Shown here in pieces: positions 1 to 11,352 of a stretch of 64,000 nucleotides of DNA (the stretch's first letter is position 1; the number at the start of each line of letters is the position of its first letter). The position numbers and the translations under genes are program-made. The notes beneath the pieces were generated by a model. The model saw only the letters and a program-made list of their open reading frames with translations, searched no databases and was not told the DNA's origin. Source of the stretch: Cordilura impudica (Eukaryota; Arthropoda; Insecta; Diptera; Scathophagidae); assembly GCA_963682025.1 (NCBI GenBank), contig OY821519.1, forward strand, positions 68,641,525 to 68,705,524. The letters run 5' to 3'.

Positions 1-173
1 AGATATACATACATTGGTCACTTTCCTAGTACGACTATTCATATTAATTACTTGTGGACCACATTAACTTATAAATCTCTCATGCGAGGTGATATGCTCG
101 CTGGCCCAATTCCACGCATTTTATGCATGACTATACAAATTAATAATTTATGGACTCAAACAAAAATTCGTTA
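1..173. other. flanking AT-rich DNA
   Basis: I see no coding or repeat structure here. It ends in the TTA that flanks the first MITE. Confidence 0.5.
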
Positions 174-1660
174 TAGTGCGTTTACATCTAAACAGAATCT
201 AGTATATACGAGATTTCGAGCGAAATCTAGCTCATTTTTACTAGATTTCCCATACAAAACAAAATCTTGCTCGTTACTAGATTTGTGCAAAATCTTACAA
301 AGTAATGTCAAACTTGGGCACTACCAAATGCTTTTTATACCCTATACCACTATGTGGTTTGGGTATAATGACTTTGTGCTGCTGTTTGTAACAACCAAAA
401 ATATTTGACCTAGACCCATCTTTAATTATACCGATCGAATCAGAATCACTTTCTGAGTTGATTTAACAATGTCCGTCCGTCCGTCCGTCCGTCCGTCCGT
501 CCGTCCGTCTGTGTGTCCATGTAAAGCTTGTAATCAAACTGCAGGTCGCAAATATGAATATATTTTGATGAAATTTGGTATATAAGCTTTTATCGGCCAT
601 GGGATGAACGCTATTGAAATTGGTGAGAATCGGTCCATGTTCAGACCTAGCTCCCATACAAATTACCCATATGAAATCGACATAAATTGCCATAAGATCC
701 AAATTGTCATATAGATCTTACTCTAATTGGGTTCGTTCATTACATCCACTAATGAGTAGTCCAAGAATTATCCCTTTGACCCCATATAGAGCTGCTTCCC
801 GATCTTCACTTAAATCTATTAAAAAACAAAAATATTGCACTGATTCTTCTCAAATTTTGTTTGTACATATTTTTGCAAAATACAAGAGACTTTACCAAAC
901 ATGATCCGGATCGGCCCATTTTTGGACCTAGTCCCTTTATAGATATAGCATCCGATATGAACTTTTTCATATCTGCAGCCAAAAAAATTAATAAAAAACC
1001 CACTCAAATTTGGTTTTTGCTTATTTTCAATGTCCAGTTAGTTGGGCCTAAGAGATAGGGTTTCTAAACGCATGGTATAGGGTATCGTATAGTCGGTCTA
1101 GACCGACTATAATTTTCTTACTTGCTTAATATTGTAGTAGAAAATTACTACGCAGTGACTGAAAAATTGGCATTTAAAAGCAAAAGCAAACAAGTTAAAT
1201 AAAAAGGAAATAAAATATTAATTAACAAAAAAAAAAAAAATTACGAATATATAATAAAAAAAATATTTAGTAATTGAAAGGTTATAACTTTTATACTGAC
1301 ATGTGCCCATTCCAATCTGCTAAATAATAATTGTGGAAAATGAATTTGTTTTTGTTGTTCAAGCAATACATTTTAACAAATGCTGATTTATTTTTCGCAA
1401 AATTTCTATTTCAGTTTGTGCTTTTTCATTTTTGATGCATAATATAATTATAAAATCTGTTCCTTTCTAGAATTTTTCATATTCCTATTGTTTTGTTTAT
1501 TTTTGGTATTTCTAGTTTATATGTTTTATTTTAATCAGCTGTTTATTGTTATGGAAACAAAATCTCACAAAATGTCAAAAAAGTTACATGTAAACGGTAT
1601 AGACTTTGAAATAGATTTCAACTAAAATCTACTAGATTTTCCTCAGATGTAAACGCACTA
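174..1660. mobile_element. MITE with TTA duplication, split by an R1 repeat
   Basis: The left end starts TAGTGCGTTTACATCT at 174 and the right end finishes with its inverted complement at 1660. Both ends continue with an AATCTAGTA block. TTA flanks both sides (171-173 and 1661-1663). A 3-bp TTA/TAA target duplication is the habit of PIF/Harbinger elements, so this is probably a non-autonomous Harbinger-type MITE. There is no transposase. About 790 bp of its length is a later R1 insertion (333-1124), leaving roughly 700 bp of MITE. Confidence 0.65.
333..1124 (+). repeat. R1 repeat copy 1 (HINE/mini-me-like)
   Basis: This is one of at least nine copies of an ~790-bp dispersed repeat. The 5' end is T-rich followed by ATACCC and a short stem with GGGTAT. 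An internal (GTCC)n tract of nine units plus GTCT follows. The 3' end has the palindrome AGTCGGTCTAGACCGACT about 13 bp before a terminal ACTTG. An internal microsatellite plus a 3' hairpin, with insertion into T runs, resembles mini-me/DINE-1 elements, which have been assigned to the Helentron-associated HINE group. Open frames inside it are incidental. Confidence 0.75.
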
Positions 1661-1663
1661 TTA

Positions 1664-2219
1664 GAAATATTTATACTAAAAAAAAAATATATTGTACACA
1701 CATATTCTATTCCAGCGAATGTTACCGAGTTTAGCTATAAAAAAAAAAAATCCTAGGTATATCTAAATTTGTTAGAGATAACACGATGACACACAATTCA
1801 TTTCAAGAAACGATTGAAAATAAACAACTGTAATTTTATTTAAATGTAGACTGGAATATGTTTTCTACATCTTTCTCCAGATCGTCTAGTTTTTTTTTTA
1901 TTGAAAATATTATTTCATCCCGGTAGCATATCCAATAAACCAATAAAAGAAAAAACCCGAATATGTTGTTCCTATTGTCAGTTATGAGCGAGAGATCATA
2001 CAATTGTGATTTTTACCGACTTTCGTTTGTGATAGTCCCAATTCGTTCTTTTCTGAAAAATTGAATTACGCATATCAATCGTTAAAATTATCGTCTGTTC
2101 ATACAAAATTCCCATATAAGTAAGAACTTTTTCAATTTTTCTTTCCACAAAAATCTAATTCGGACTATTGGTCCAGCCGTTCTGAAATCATGTTCATACC
2201 AAAAAACATCATATAGTTT
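1664..2219. other. AT-rich interval without features
   Basis: I see no convincing ORF, RNA or repeat between the MITE and the next R1 copy. Confidence 0.4.
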
Positions 2220-2934
2220 TAATAATAATAATAATATACCGTATGGTGAGGATATAAAGAGTTCGTGTTGATGTTTGTAACTGCCAAAAAAATTTGACCT
2301 AGACCCACCTTTTACTATACCAATCAACTCAGAACCACTATCTGAGTCGATTTCGCGATGTCCGTCCGTCTGGCCGTCCGTCTGTGTGTCCATGTAAAAT
2401 TTGTAATCAAACACCAGGTAGGAACTATGAATATATCTTGATAAAATTTAGTACATACGTTTTTATCGACCAAACCACGAACGCTATTGAAATTGGAGAT
2501 TATCATAAATATATAGATAAAATTAGTGTAGTCGAAAAATAAAACCTGTAAGACCATTTTTAGTCATGGTCACCATGTATTGCTGGTTCGCGATCTTCAC
2601 TTAAATATTTAAAAAAGCAAAAATATTGCATAGATTTTTTTCAAATTTGAATATATATAAGTTTTTGTGGAAATTTAGTAACTTTACTAAATATAGTCAT
2701 GATCGGTCCATTTTTTGACCTAGTCTCCACATCGAAAAAAAAAATAACATCAACTATGAACTTTTTCATTTCCGCATGCCACAAATTAATCTAATAGCCC
2801 TAAAATTAGGTTTATGCTTATTTTCTATATCTAGTATTACCTCAGCAAAGTTAGATCGCAGACTTTCTCTCGAAACGCATTGTATAGGGTATTGTATAGT
2901 AGGTTTAGTGCGACTATAATTTTTAAACTTGTTA
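2220..2934 (+). repeat. R1 repeat copy 2 (diverged)
   Basis: An older R1 copy. It is recognisable by the ACC-AAAAA-ATTTGACCTAGACCC block, the interrupted GTCCGTCC tract near 2360, the ATAGCATC-like block and the GGTATAGGGTA-like 3' end near 2885. The 5' ATACCC hairpin and the 3' palindrome are degraded, so it predates the near-consensus copies at 16, 32 and 47 kb. Confidence 0.6.
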
Positions 2935-3070
2935 TTTATATACGATGCACGATGATTTCAGATTATTATCCACATAATAGATAATAAAGAGATTCTAAAC
3001 AAGTGGTGAATTTTTCGAAAGTATGATACTTAACGAAAGAAAAAAATCGGTAAATTTTTCTAAACCGTAT

Positions 3071-3863
3071 TTATACCCTACACCACTATGTGGTTTGGGT
3101 ATAATGCTTTGTGCTGCTGTTTGTAACTACCAAAAATATTTGACCTAGACCCATCTTTTATTATACCGATCGAATCAGAATCACTTTCTGATTCGATTTA
3201 ACGATGTCCGTCCGTCCGTCCGTCCGTCTGTATGTCCATGTAAAGCTTGTAATCAAACTGCAGGTCGCAAATATGAATATATTTTGATGAAATTTGGTAT
3301 ATAAGCTTTTATCGGCCATGGGATGAACGCTATTGAACTTGGTGAGAATCGGTCCATCTTCAGACCTAGCCCCATACAAATGACCCCTATGAAATCAACA
3401 TAAATTGCCATAAGATCCAAATTATCACATAGATCTTAGTCAAATTGGGTTTGTATGTGTTTATTACATCCATTAATAAATTAAAAATGATTCCTATGGG
3501 ACAACTCTTCGTCATAGGCCCCATATAGAGTTGCTTCCCGATCTTCACATAAATCTATCAAAAAACAAAAATATTGCACGGATTTTTCTCAAATTTGGTT
3601 TGTGTATATTTTTTCAAATTATAAGTGATTTTGCCAAATATGGTCAGGATCGGTCCATTTTTGGGCCTAGTCCCCATATAGATATAGCATCCGATATGAA
3701 TTTTTTCATATCTGCAGCCAAAAAAATTAATAAAAATCCCACTCAAATTTGGTTTATGCTTATTTTCTATATCCAGTTAGTTGGGCCTGAGAGATAGGGT
3801 CTCTAAGCGCATGGTATAGGGTATCGTATAGTCGGTCTAGACAGACTATAATTTTCTTGCTTG
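3071..3863 (+). repeat. R1 repeat copy 3
   Basis: Full-length R1 with ATACCC hairpin, five GTCC units plus GTCT, and a 3' palindrome with one mismatch (GTCTAGAC core), ending in GCTTG followed by TTTT. Confidence 0.72.
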
Positions 3864-4128
3864 TTTTGGTTGTGTTAGCAGAAGTTTAATTGATTTAATT
3901 CAATCGTAATAAATCAGAAATACGGTTATTAACTTCATTACAATTCGGTAGCCACAATGTACTGATTTATGTGTAAAGCCTTTAAAAGCATAGTTTCTGA
4001 TGAAGGTTTGGCTATTTTGGGAAGGACTTCTTCACGCAATACATTTTTTCGCATAATAATGGCACGCAGAACATATCTGGCCAAAAATTTAAATCACACG
4101 AGATATTTTAGGGTATTTTCATATAAAA
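3864..4128. other. AT-rich spacer
   Basis: No feature is recognised. A short frame here has no family resemblance. Confidence 0.35.
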
Positions 4129-4240
4129 CAAGTACAAAAATTATAATTGCTCTAGACCCAATATACGATGCCCTATACCATGTGTTTTGAAAAGGGGTCT
4201 TGACCCAACTCTGCTCTGAGGCTATAACTGGATATAGAAA

Positions 4241-4408
4241 ATATTTTTTTTAAGCCTAGTTCCGTGAAGCCGAGTGGCTTGTCTGCATATTCTAATTTTG
4301 GCTAGTTTTTTTTTTTGCAGCGACAAACCAAAGCCTCTGGTGGGAATCGAACCCACGACCCCCGCATGATAGGCGGGCACGCTCCCTACTCACCTACCGG
4401 GGCGCTTA
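4241..4408 (-). repeat. tRNA-derived SINE
   Basis: On the minus strand the element opens with GCGCCCCGGTAGGTGAGTAG. It has an A-box-like stretch and a B box GGGTTCGATTCCC, the layout of an RNA polymerase III promoter. An unrelated body and an A-rich tail at the 4241 end follow. It shares its head with the copy at 27 kb. It lies within R1 copy 4. A bare tRNA pseudogene is the alternative, but two copies with bodies favour a SINE. Confidence 0.65.
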
Positions 4409-4425
4409 AATAGATTTTAGTGGTA

Positions 4426-4793
4426 TCTATAATATTAATAAGCTAGGCGATTTCTTGTTACCGATGTTTTGTTCTACCGTTGTATCCCGAGTTTGACCAA
4501 ACGTATATTATTTGAAAGGTATTTCTCTTTGGCTGTTCACCAGATTTACAGATTTTTAAATTTTTTCCTTTATTTTGAGTAAATTGCATTTAAAGTTGCT
4601 ACTAACACATACATAAAATTATACATATGCTATGTGTGTGTTTATTAAATGTGTTAATGCGTTTGTTAATGAGTTTGTTATCTTTATTCACAATAGTAAT
4701 AAACCAAAAAAGTGTTGGTTTGTGAATTGGCTAAGTTGAGAAATAAAGTTGCCTAGAAATTGCACTCGAATTTCGAGCGCTGGAATCTGTTAG
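4426..4793 (+). mobile_element. R2: non-autonomous Helitron
   Basis: It begins TCTATAATATTAATA directly after an A and ends with the hairpin CTCGAATTTCGAG, then about 12 bp, then TTAG (consensus CTAG), followed by T. This matches the canonical Helitron signature: 5' TC, 3' hairpin before CTRR, and insertion between A and T. No coding capacity. It sits inside R1 copy 4. Confidence 0.78.
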
Positions 4794-5265
4794 TTGTAAT
4801 TAATTTGTGGCGTGTAGATATGAAAAAGTTTATATCTGATGTTATTTTTATATGGGTATTAGGTCCAAAAATATACTGATCATGACCATATTTAGTAAAG
4901 TCAATTAATTTTCTCGGAAACATTTAGAAAACAAATTAAAAAAAAAAGTGAAGATTGGAAATCAGAGTTATATAGGGACTATGACTAAAATGATTTTAGG
5001 GTGTTTATTTTTGGTGTCCTCATTAGTGGATATAATATAAACAGACACTTGCCAATTTTATCGATATATGTATGTTAATCTTGATCTTACGACAATTTTA
5101 GTCGTTCTGTTAGAGGTTATGTGTATGGGGAAACATGTATGTCGAAACATGTACAAATTTATACCAATTTCATAAGCGTTTGTCCTATGGCCGATAAAAG
5201 ATTATATACCAAATATCATAATAATATATTCATAATAGCGACATGTAATTTGATTACAAGGTTTA

Positions 5266-5746
5266 AGGTGCTATTACACGATGTGTTTTTTACATATGTA
5301 CTGTCACTTTTTTTATCCATATGAAATGTCTCATGTCTGTCAAAATTGTCTTTTACATACGATTCATAATTTTTGCTATCACACGTGGATATGTATTTCC
5401 ATATGACATAACCTCTAAATGTAAACAACAGCTGATTTAATTTGTGAATTTACAAAAATTTATTGTTAAAAAAAAAGTTATATATTTTTTAATTGTTAAT
5501 TAATACTACACAATTTATTTTTCTCTCAATATTAATCTTTAATCTTTCTTTCGCCACAAGCAGTGTTGTATTTTCATATGTTTGTCATGCAAAAATAGAA
5601 CCTGTTCTAATTGAAAAATGTACTTGTGACTTTCCTCATGTATTGTACATAAACAATGTTTGATATGTATCACACGATGTGTACAACTTTTGTTGTGGGA
5701 AAATTTGACAGTACATATGTAAAAAACACATCATGTAATAGCACCT
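5266..5746. mobile_element. 481-bp MITE with 41-bp inverted repeats
   Basis: The terminal repeats start AGGTGCTATTACACGATGTG and match over 41 bp with one mismatch. It is flanked by TTA (5263-5265) and TCA (5747-5749). The uninterrupted R1 sequence reads TTACATGG at this point, so the target was TTA, as for PIF/Harbinger MITEs. It contains no ORF of note. Confidence 0.75.
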
Positions 5747-5785
5747 TCACATGGACACACAGACAGACGGACAAACAGAAATTTA

Positions 5786-7160
5786 TGTCAAAATTTAATA
5801 AAAGAAGATTACTGAAACTGAAAAATGTGATTTCTCAAGTTCCCTGCGAAATCCGAAAAACATCCTTGAACATTAAAAAAATAGATGATTATACGCAAAT
5901 CAAAGCTACGTAGATTTTAGAAACCGAAAATTATTATAATTATATGGAAATAATGATTTGTAAGAAGAAAAAGTTCAGATATAATTATGCCAAAAAGTTT
6001 TATAATTTTTTAATAAATAACCAAAAATCATAAATACAAAACTTATGCCCATTACATCCATTTGTTTCGAAAGTTATTTCACACAGAACTGCATACTTCC
6101 AATGTCAAATAGCAATCGAGTGTTTTAAAGAATTCCATTTGGATAAATCCGCCGTGATATACAAAACAAAATACGAAATCATATCAGATGTATACAAATA
6201 AATTCGTAAGGTCACAAGAGTTAAAACTATTTAAAGCTGAATTAAAAATTTTTTTTATACGATTTTATATGAAGAGTTTATATGCAGGCGTCCTTTAAAA
6301 ATTAAAAAAAAAAACACCAATAATTGTTAGTTAAATGAAAAGATACTGCTTTTAACTTAAAAGTATAAATATCAATTAAGCTTTACAAAAAAATCTATTA
6401 AAATAACAACAAATACTCTTAAACTAGCAGTACTTGTACAAAAATACTGTTAAGCTAACAGTATTTGTTATTCTTTAAAAACATTAAAACATTAAACAAC
6501 TATCAACAACAATGGTTAATTTTACAACAAAAACCTAATAAATTTAACAGAATTTATTGTTATTTTGAAAATTATCATTTTGTTCAATTACCGAAAGCAC
6601 TTTATAAATCTGTTGAAATTACTTTCAATTACATTGCAACAGATTTGTAAATGTCCTTTAGAAAAAAAAAAAAATGAAAAAGTCATTGTGAGCTTAAAAA
6701 TCTTTTTTGGAAAAAAATTTTTTATTTTCTCTAAATTTTTTTCCAAAAGATAATTTTTAGTTTCTCTCAAAACACAAGGTTGTCTAAGTCGAATTCATGT
6801 ACCTTTAAAAAATATTAAAACATATAGGAATATTGATATTTACATATTTTAAATCACATGCATATATTTTTGTAATTCACATTTTATGAAGTCATTAGTA
6901 TGTAAGATATTCAAATGGAGTTACTAACTAAAACAGGTAAAAACGCAAACGAACTAGTCATGTTTATTCAAAGAATTTTCTCATCAGGGTATTTTAAGTT
7001 TATATTAAGATTATTGTAAACATTTGAAAAAAAAAAATATATATCTTTTGATAAAATAAATAAAAATTGAACGAAACAAAAGGAGTTATGTGTCGCAGTT
7101 TTATTAAGGTGTTACCGAAGGAAAATTTTGATAGAAAAAGGATTTTTAAAGTCCTATTTT
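5786..7160. other. AT-rich interval
   Basis: Long A/T runs and short frames with no recognisable family. I see no gene or repeat boundary. Confidence 0.4.
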
Positions 7161-7919
7161 TGTGGTTTTCTAGAATAACCGCGTATGTCATAAACTCAAA
7201 ATGTTGAGGGGAGCCAAAAAACGTTATATTTGAAATTATGGGCACGATATAAACTTTTTAAAGCTTTTTTAACAGTCCTGTAGATATGGGCAATGAATAC
7301 TTTATATAAAATTTTGAGTCAAAAATCTTCAGAGGGATAGATCCTAGAGAAGGACGAAAAAACAATATGTAAATAACACATAAAGTGTGTGCAGATGAAA
7401 CAACTTACGTCGACAAACGTCGTTTTATTTGAAAAAGAAAACTACCAATGCAACCACCCGTGTAGACAAAAGTTGTTGTTGCTTGAAAAATTGATTTTTT
7501 GTTCGTCAACAAAAAGCTAACGGGACTTAGGATGAGAACATAACAACGTATCAAGAATAATAGTGACAAAAAATAACAGAAATAAACACACAAGTTTTTA
7601 TAAGTGGTTATAAACTGAAAAATAATCCAAAATTATTTTGCATTTTTTTTCATTAATAACAACGTATGTCGCTATGTGTTGTTTTCTGAGAAAATAATTT
7701 GTCAACGATCAAACGTAGGTTAACAGACGTCGATAGTGCTGAAAATTAATTTAATAAACATTTCAGTTACGTCGTTATTTAAAGAAAAAAAACTCAGAAA
7801 TGGTCAATATTTAAAAAAAAAATTTAACACATGTAAAGAGCTTTAAAAATTAATTTATTTGGCATCGTTAACTCAAAACTGACAAAAATGAACATACGCG
7901 GTTATTTCAGAAAACCACA
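7161..7919. repeat. inverted-repeat element, possible MITE
   Basis: TGTGGTTTTCTAGAATAACC at 7161 is matched by the inverted complement ending at 7919. The match continues through CGCGTATGT and is about 28 bp long with a few mismatches. The interior is non-coding and contains repeated ACGTCG and CAACG words. No clear target duplication was found, so the superfamily is unknown. Confidence 0.5.
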
Positions 7920-8165
7920 GATTTTAAATCTCAAATATCCTATGACTATAAATCATATGGTATATGTAATTAACATATGTCATATTCGAAAAGTTGTCTA
8001 TATAAACGATATTGTCCCAGGATCTTGATTTTTCGTATATGTAATAAACTGCCGAAGCTCGTTTTTCAGCAAGTTTAATGTAATTACTTGTTTTTAAATT
8101 TTTGATCACGTGCCGCCGATTTGCTTCTTAACTACCGGTTAATATTTTTTAATTTGCAAAATGCT

Positions 8166-8480
8166 AAGCGGTTATTATACCCTCCACACCACCGTGCAAA
8201 GGGTATATATAGGTTTATCATTCCGTTTGTAACGCATCGAATTAAATTCCGGACACCCCAAAACCACATATTTTCTTGACCCTTATAACAAGGGAAGTTG
8301 ATTTAGCTATGACCGTCTACTTGTGGAAATCACTACCTCACTCTCAATAACTAAGCTGTACTCTTTGGTTTTGCATAGAATCGTTAATTAATATCCCAAA
8401 TGAGTTGCTTTTCAAAATCATCAAAATCGGTCCAAAAGGTCACGAGATATGAATGAAAATGTGAAAAAACTGTTACAAAA
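8166..8480 (+). repeat. diverged R1-type 5' end
   Basis: It starts TTATACCCTCCACACCACCG and has the AGGGTATAT stem partner, followed by a TTGATTTAGCTATGACCGTC block. The order matches the first third of R1 but the sequence differs. It is probably a related subfamily or an old truncated copy. Confidence 0.45.
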
Positions 8481-8589
8481 ACATAAATATTCAATGTGTT
8501 TGTTGTAATTCCTTTTATTGTTCTAGTCGTTGTATATGCAGTTTATGAGGGTGTGTGTATGGTTACACATTTTTTATCGTTATCCCGAT

Positions 8590-9330
8590 ATAATAAAGAA
8601 AATAGCTTTTTTAAAAAGTGCCTTTTCTTTTTAAAAGAGTAAATTTTTTTAAATAAAATGCACTTTTTTAAAATATACCCTTTTTAAGAAGTATTTTTTA
8701 AAGTACCCTTGTTTAAAAAAGTACCCCTTTTAAAAAATATGATTTTTTTAAAGATCCTTTTTTTAAAGTGACCTTTTAAAAGAAGTAACCTTTTTTTATA
8801 ATAGTACCCTTTTTTATAAAAGTACCCTTTTTAAAAAAATTAAGATATTTTCAAAAGTACCACGTTTTAAAAAAGTACTCTTAAAAAATTACTCTATTTT
8901 TTAAAAAGTGCCATTTTTTTTAAAAAGTACCCTTTTTTAAAGTACCCTTTTTTTAAAGGTACCCTCTTTTTAAAGTAACCTTTATCAAAAAGTACCCTTT
9001 TTAAAAAAGTACCATTGTTTCAAAAGTACCTTTTTTAAAACAACCCATTTTATAAAGTAACCTTTTTAAACATGTAGCCTTTTGCGAAAAACTAACTTTT
9101 TTTAAAAAAGTACTTTTTCATGTAAAGTACTTCTTTCGAAAAGTAGCTTCTCTTAAAAAAATATATTTTCTTAAAAAAATATCTTTTCTTAAAAAAAGGT
9201 ACGTTTCCTTAATAAAGTACCTTTTTTTAAAAATTAAATACCTTTTTTAAAAGCGTACTTTTTTAAACCACTTTTTTTTAAATATTTTTTTTTAAAAGGC
9301 CCTTTCATTAAAAAAATTACCCTTTCTTTT
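8590..9330. repeat. degenerate GTAC-rich minisatellite
   Basis: About 740 bp of loosely repeated units around AAAAGTACCCTTTT, spaced roughly 17-20 bp apart with many indels. The unit is a reverse-complement cousin of the arrays at 24.6 and 28.4 kb. It is non-coding. Confidence 0.7.
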
Positions 9331-9438
9331 CTAATTTTTTATTTAGAAAATAACCGACCACCCCGTTTGTTGCAATTTTATGTATTTCACTACTTTCTTT
9401 AAATTGTTTTGATATTTATTTGTTAAGAATTTATGTTT

Positions 9439-10216
9439 TTTGATACCCTATACCACTATGTGGTCAGGGTATAATGACTTTGTGCTGATGTTTGTAACTA
9501 TCAAAAATATTTGAATCAGAACCATCTTTTATTATACTGATCGACTGAGAATCACTTTCTGAGTCGATTTAGCGATGCCGTCTGTCCGTCCGACCTTCCG
9601 TCCATTTGTGTGTCCACGTAAACTTTGTAATCAAACTACAGGTCGCAAATATGAATATATTTTGATGAAATTTAGTTTATGAGCTTCTATGGGCCATAGG
9701 ATGAACGCTATTGAAATTGGTGAAAATCGGTCCATGTTCAGACCTAGTCCCTATACAAAAGACACGTATGAAATCGATTTAAAATGCCATAATATCCAAA
9801 TTATCATATAGATTTTGGCCAAATTGAGTTTCTGTATGTTTTTTACATCCATTTATCGGTAGTCCAAAAATAAACCATATAGGACAATTCTTAGGCATAG
9901 CCCCATATTAACTGATTCCCGATCTCCACTAAAATCTAAATTTTTCTAAAACTTAGTTTGTATATGTTTTTGCAAAAAATAAGTGACGTTACCAAATATG
10001 GTCAGGATAGGTCATTTTGCGACCAAGTCCCCATATAAATATAGCATCCAATATGAACTTTTTCATATTCGAAGGCAAATAACAACAAATGCCACTCAAA
10101 TTTGGTTTATTATTATTTTCTATATCTAGTTAGTTGGGCCTAATAGATAAGGTCTCTAAACGCATGGTATAGGGTATGGTATAGTCGGCATAGACCGACT
10201 ATAAATTTTTTACTTG
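9439..10216 (+). repeat. R1 repeat copy 5
   Basis: Full length, with a GATACCC start, a short and interrupted GTCC tract, and a near-perfect 3' palindrome with one changed base, ending TACTTG before a T run. Confidence 0.7.
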
Positions 10217-10267
10217 TTTTTTTATAATATAGGTGAGTTAAAAAAATTTTTTTTTAAATGTATCTTA

Positions 10268-10657
10268 TGCCGTTTTCTTTTCTGACAAAAAATGTTGCAT
10301 TTTATTTGCACCTTTTTTTCGTAAGGTGTATTTTTTTATATATTCTAAATTAAGAGTAACGTACTTTTATACACCAATCGAAAGGTTTCAAAGTGCTGTG
10401 CTCATAAAATGCAAAAAATGTTGATTATTATTCTCTTTGAAGTCATGGGGTGAAAATATTCAAAGAAGGGGAACAATGTTCAAATATTCTCACACTATGA
10501 CCTGAAAGAAGTCAATGGCTACAATTTGTTGCGATTTACGAGCGCTCGACTTCGAGACCTTTCGTTTGATGTATAAAATAAGGTTGCTCATAGTTTAGAA
10601 TATATAAAAATACACTTTTCGAAAAAGGTGCAAATAAAATGCGACAAGAAAACGGCA
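10268..10657. mobile_element. 390-bp MITE with long inverted repeats
   Basis: The ends are TGCCGTTTTCTT and its inverted complement. Similarity continues inward for more than 100 bp on each arm (GCATTTTATTTGCACC, TATATATTCTAAA and AATCGAAAGG-like blocks). It is flanked by TTA at 10265-10267 and 10658-10660, a 3-bp duplication typical of PIF/Harbinger MITEs. No ORF. Confidence 0.7.
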
Positions 10658-10679
10658 TTAGTATGTTAAGAAAAAAAGT

Positions 10680-10862
10680 TTTGGGTTAAGTTTGTGCTGG
10701 TGTTTTTAAATATCATTAATATTTTACACAGACACATCTCTAATACCGATTACTTTTTATTCTTTAACGACGTTCTCCCGGTCGTCTGTCAGTATACGTA
10801 AACCTGATCCACAAACTAGGTCGTAATTATACAAATATATATTATTTAGATGAAATTTGGTA
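10680..10862 (+). repeat. R1 5'-half remnant
   Basis: Degraded R1 5' sequence (TTGTGCTG, TACCGAT and GAAATTTGGTA blocks). It is interrupted by the R2 insertion, which falls after GGTA. Confidence 0.5.
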
Positions 10863-11167
10863 TCTATAATATTAATAGGCTAGACGATTTCTTGTGACCG
10901 ATGTTTTGTTCTACCGTTTTATCCCGATTTTGACCAAATGTATATTATTTGATAGGTATTTCTTTTTAGCCATTTTTCAGATTTACAGATTTTAGAATTT
11001 TTTCCTTTATTTTGAGTAAATTGCATTTAAAGTTGCTTCTAACACATACATAAAATTATGCATATGCTATGTGTGTTTTATTAAGTTTGTTAATGTGTTT
11101 GTTAATGAGTTTGTTATCTTCATTCACAATAATAATAAACCATAAAAGTGGTGGTTTGCGAATTGGC
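10863..11167 (+). mobile_element. R2 Helitron, 3' truncated
   Basis: It has the intact 5' TCTATAATATTAATAGGCTA end after an A. It stops near 11167 before the 3' hairpin, so the CTAG end is missing. Confidence 0.65.
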
Positions 11168-11275
11168 GTCTTACAGGATGCACATTATCATTAAGAGTAA
11201 ACGTAGCGCAAAAACGATCCATAGTTATTCGATTTAGCCGCTTTGATGGACGTATGTATATAAGTGTACCATAAA

Positions 11276-11352
11276 ATGGAGGAAGTGCACTATAAGTTTG
11301 ACGAACAGAACCAAAATAGCAGTTTTAAACAATTTTCAATCGTTGCTCTCAT
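11276..11352 (+). CDS. possible first exon, unidentified gene
   Basis: The ATG at 11276 opens 25 codons (MEEVHYKFDEQN start, ending in a hydrophobic IVAL) and runs into GTAAGT at 11353, a strong splice donor. A TATATAAG-like element lies about 20 bp upstream. No downstream exon was identified before the hAT insertion at 12.38 kb, and I do not recognise the peptide. This could be chance in AT-rich DNA. The rest of 11168-12375 shows nothing supportable. Confidence 0.2.

Larger units (their letters stand above)
4129..5785 (-). repeat. R1 repeat copy 4, split by three later insertions
   Basis: This copy reads on the minus strand. It starts with the ACTTG end at 4129-4132 and the diverged 3' palindrome near 4160. 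It resumes at 4409-4425, at 4797-5265, and again at 5747-5785, where the (GTCY) side is truncated. Removing the three intruders (SINE, R2 Helitron and MITE) restores collinearity with the R1 consensus in the flanking pieces. The copy is therefore older than all three insertions. Confidence 0.7.

Noticed and set aside
463..702. 79-codon minus-strand frame recurring in R1 copies (also at 16.0 and 46.9 kb)
   Set aside because: It spans the GTCC microsatellite (giving RTDGRTDG) and R1 is a non-coding repeat. Length and end vary with the repeat number.
8590..9330. CRISPR-like or regulatory array
   Set aside because: Units are degenerate A/T-rich minisatellite without constant repeats or unique spacers, and the genome is eukaryotic.
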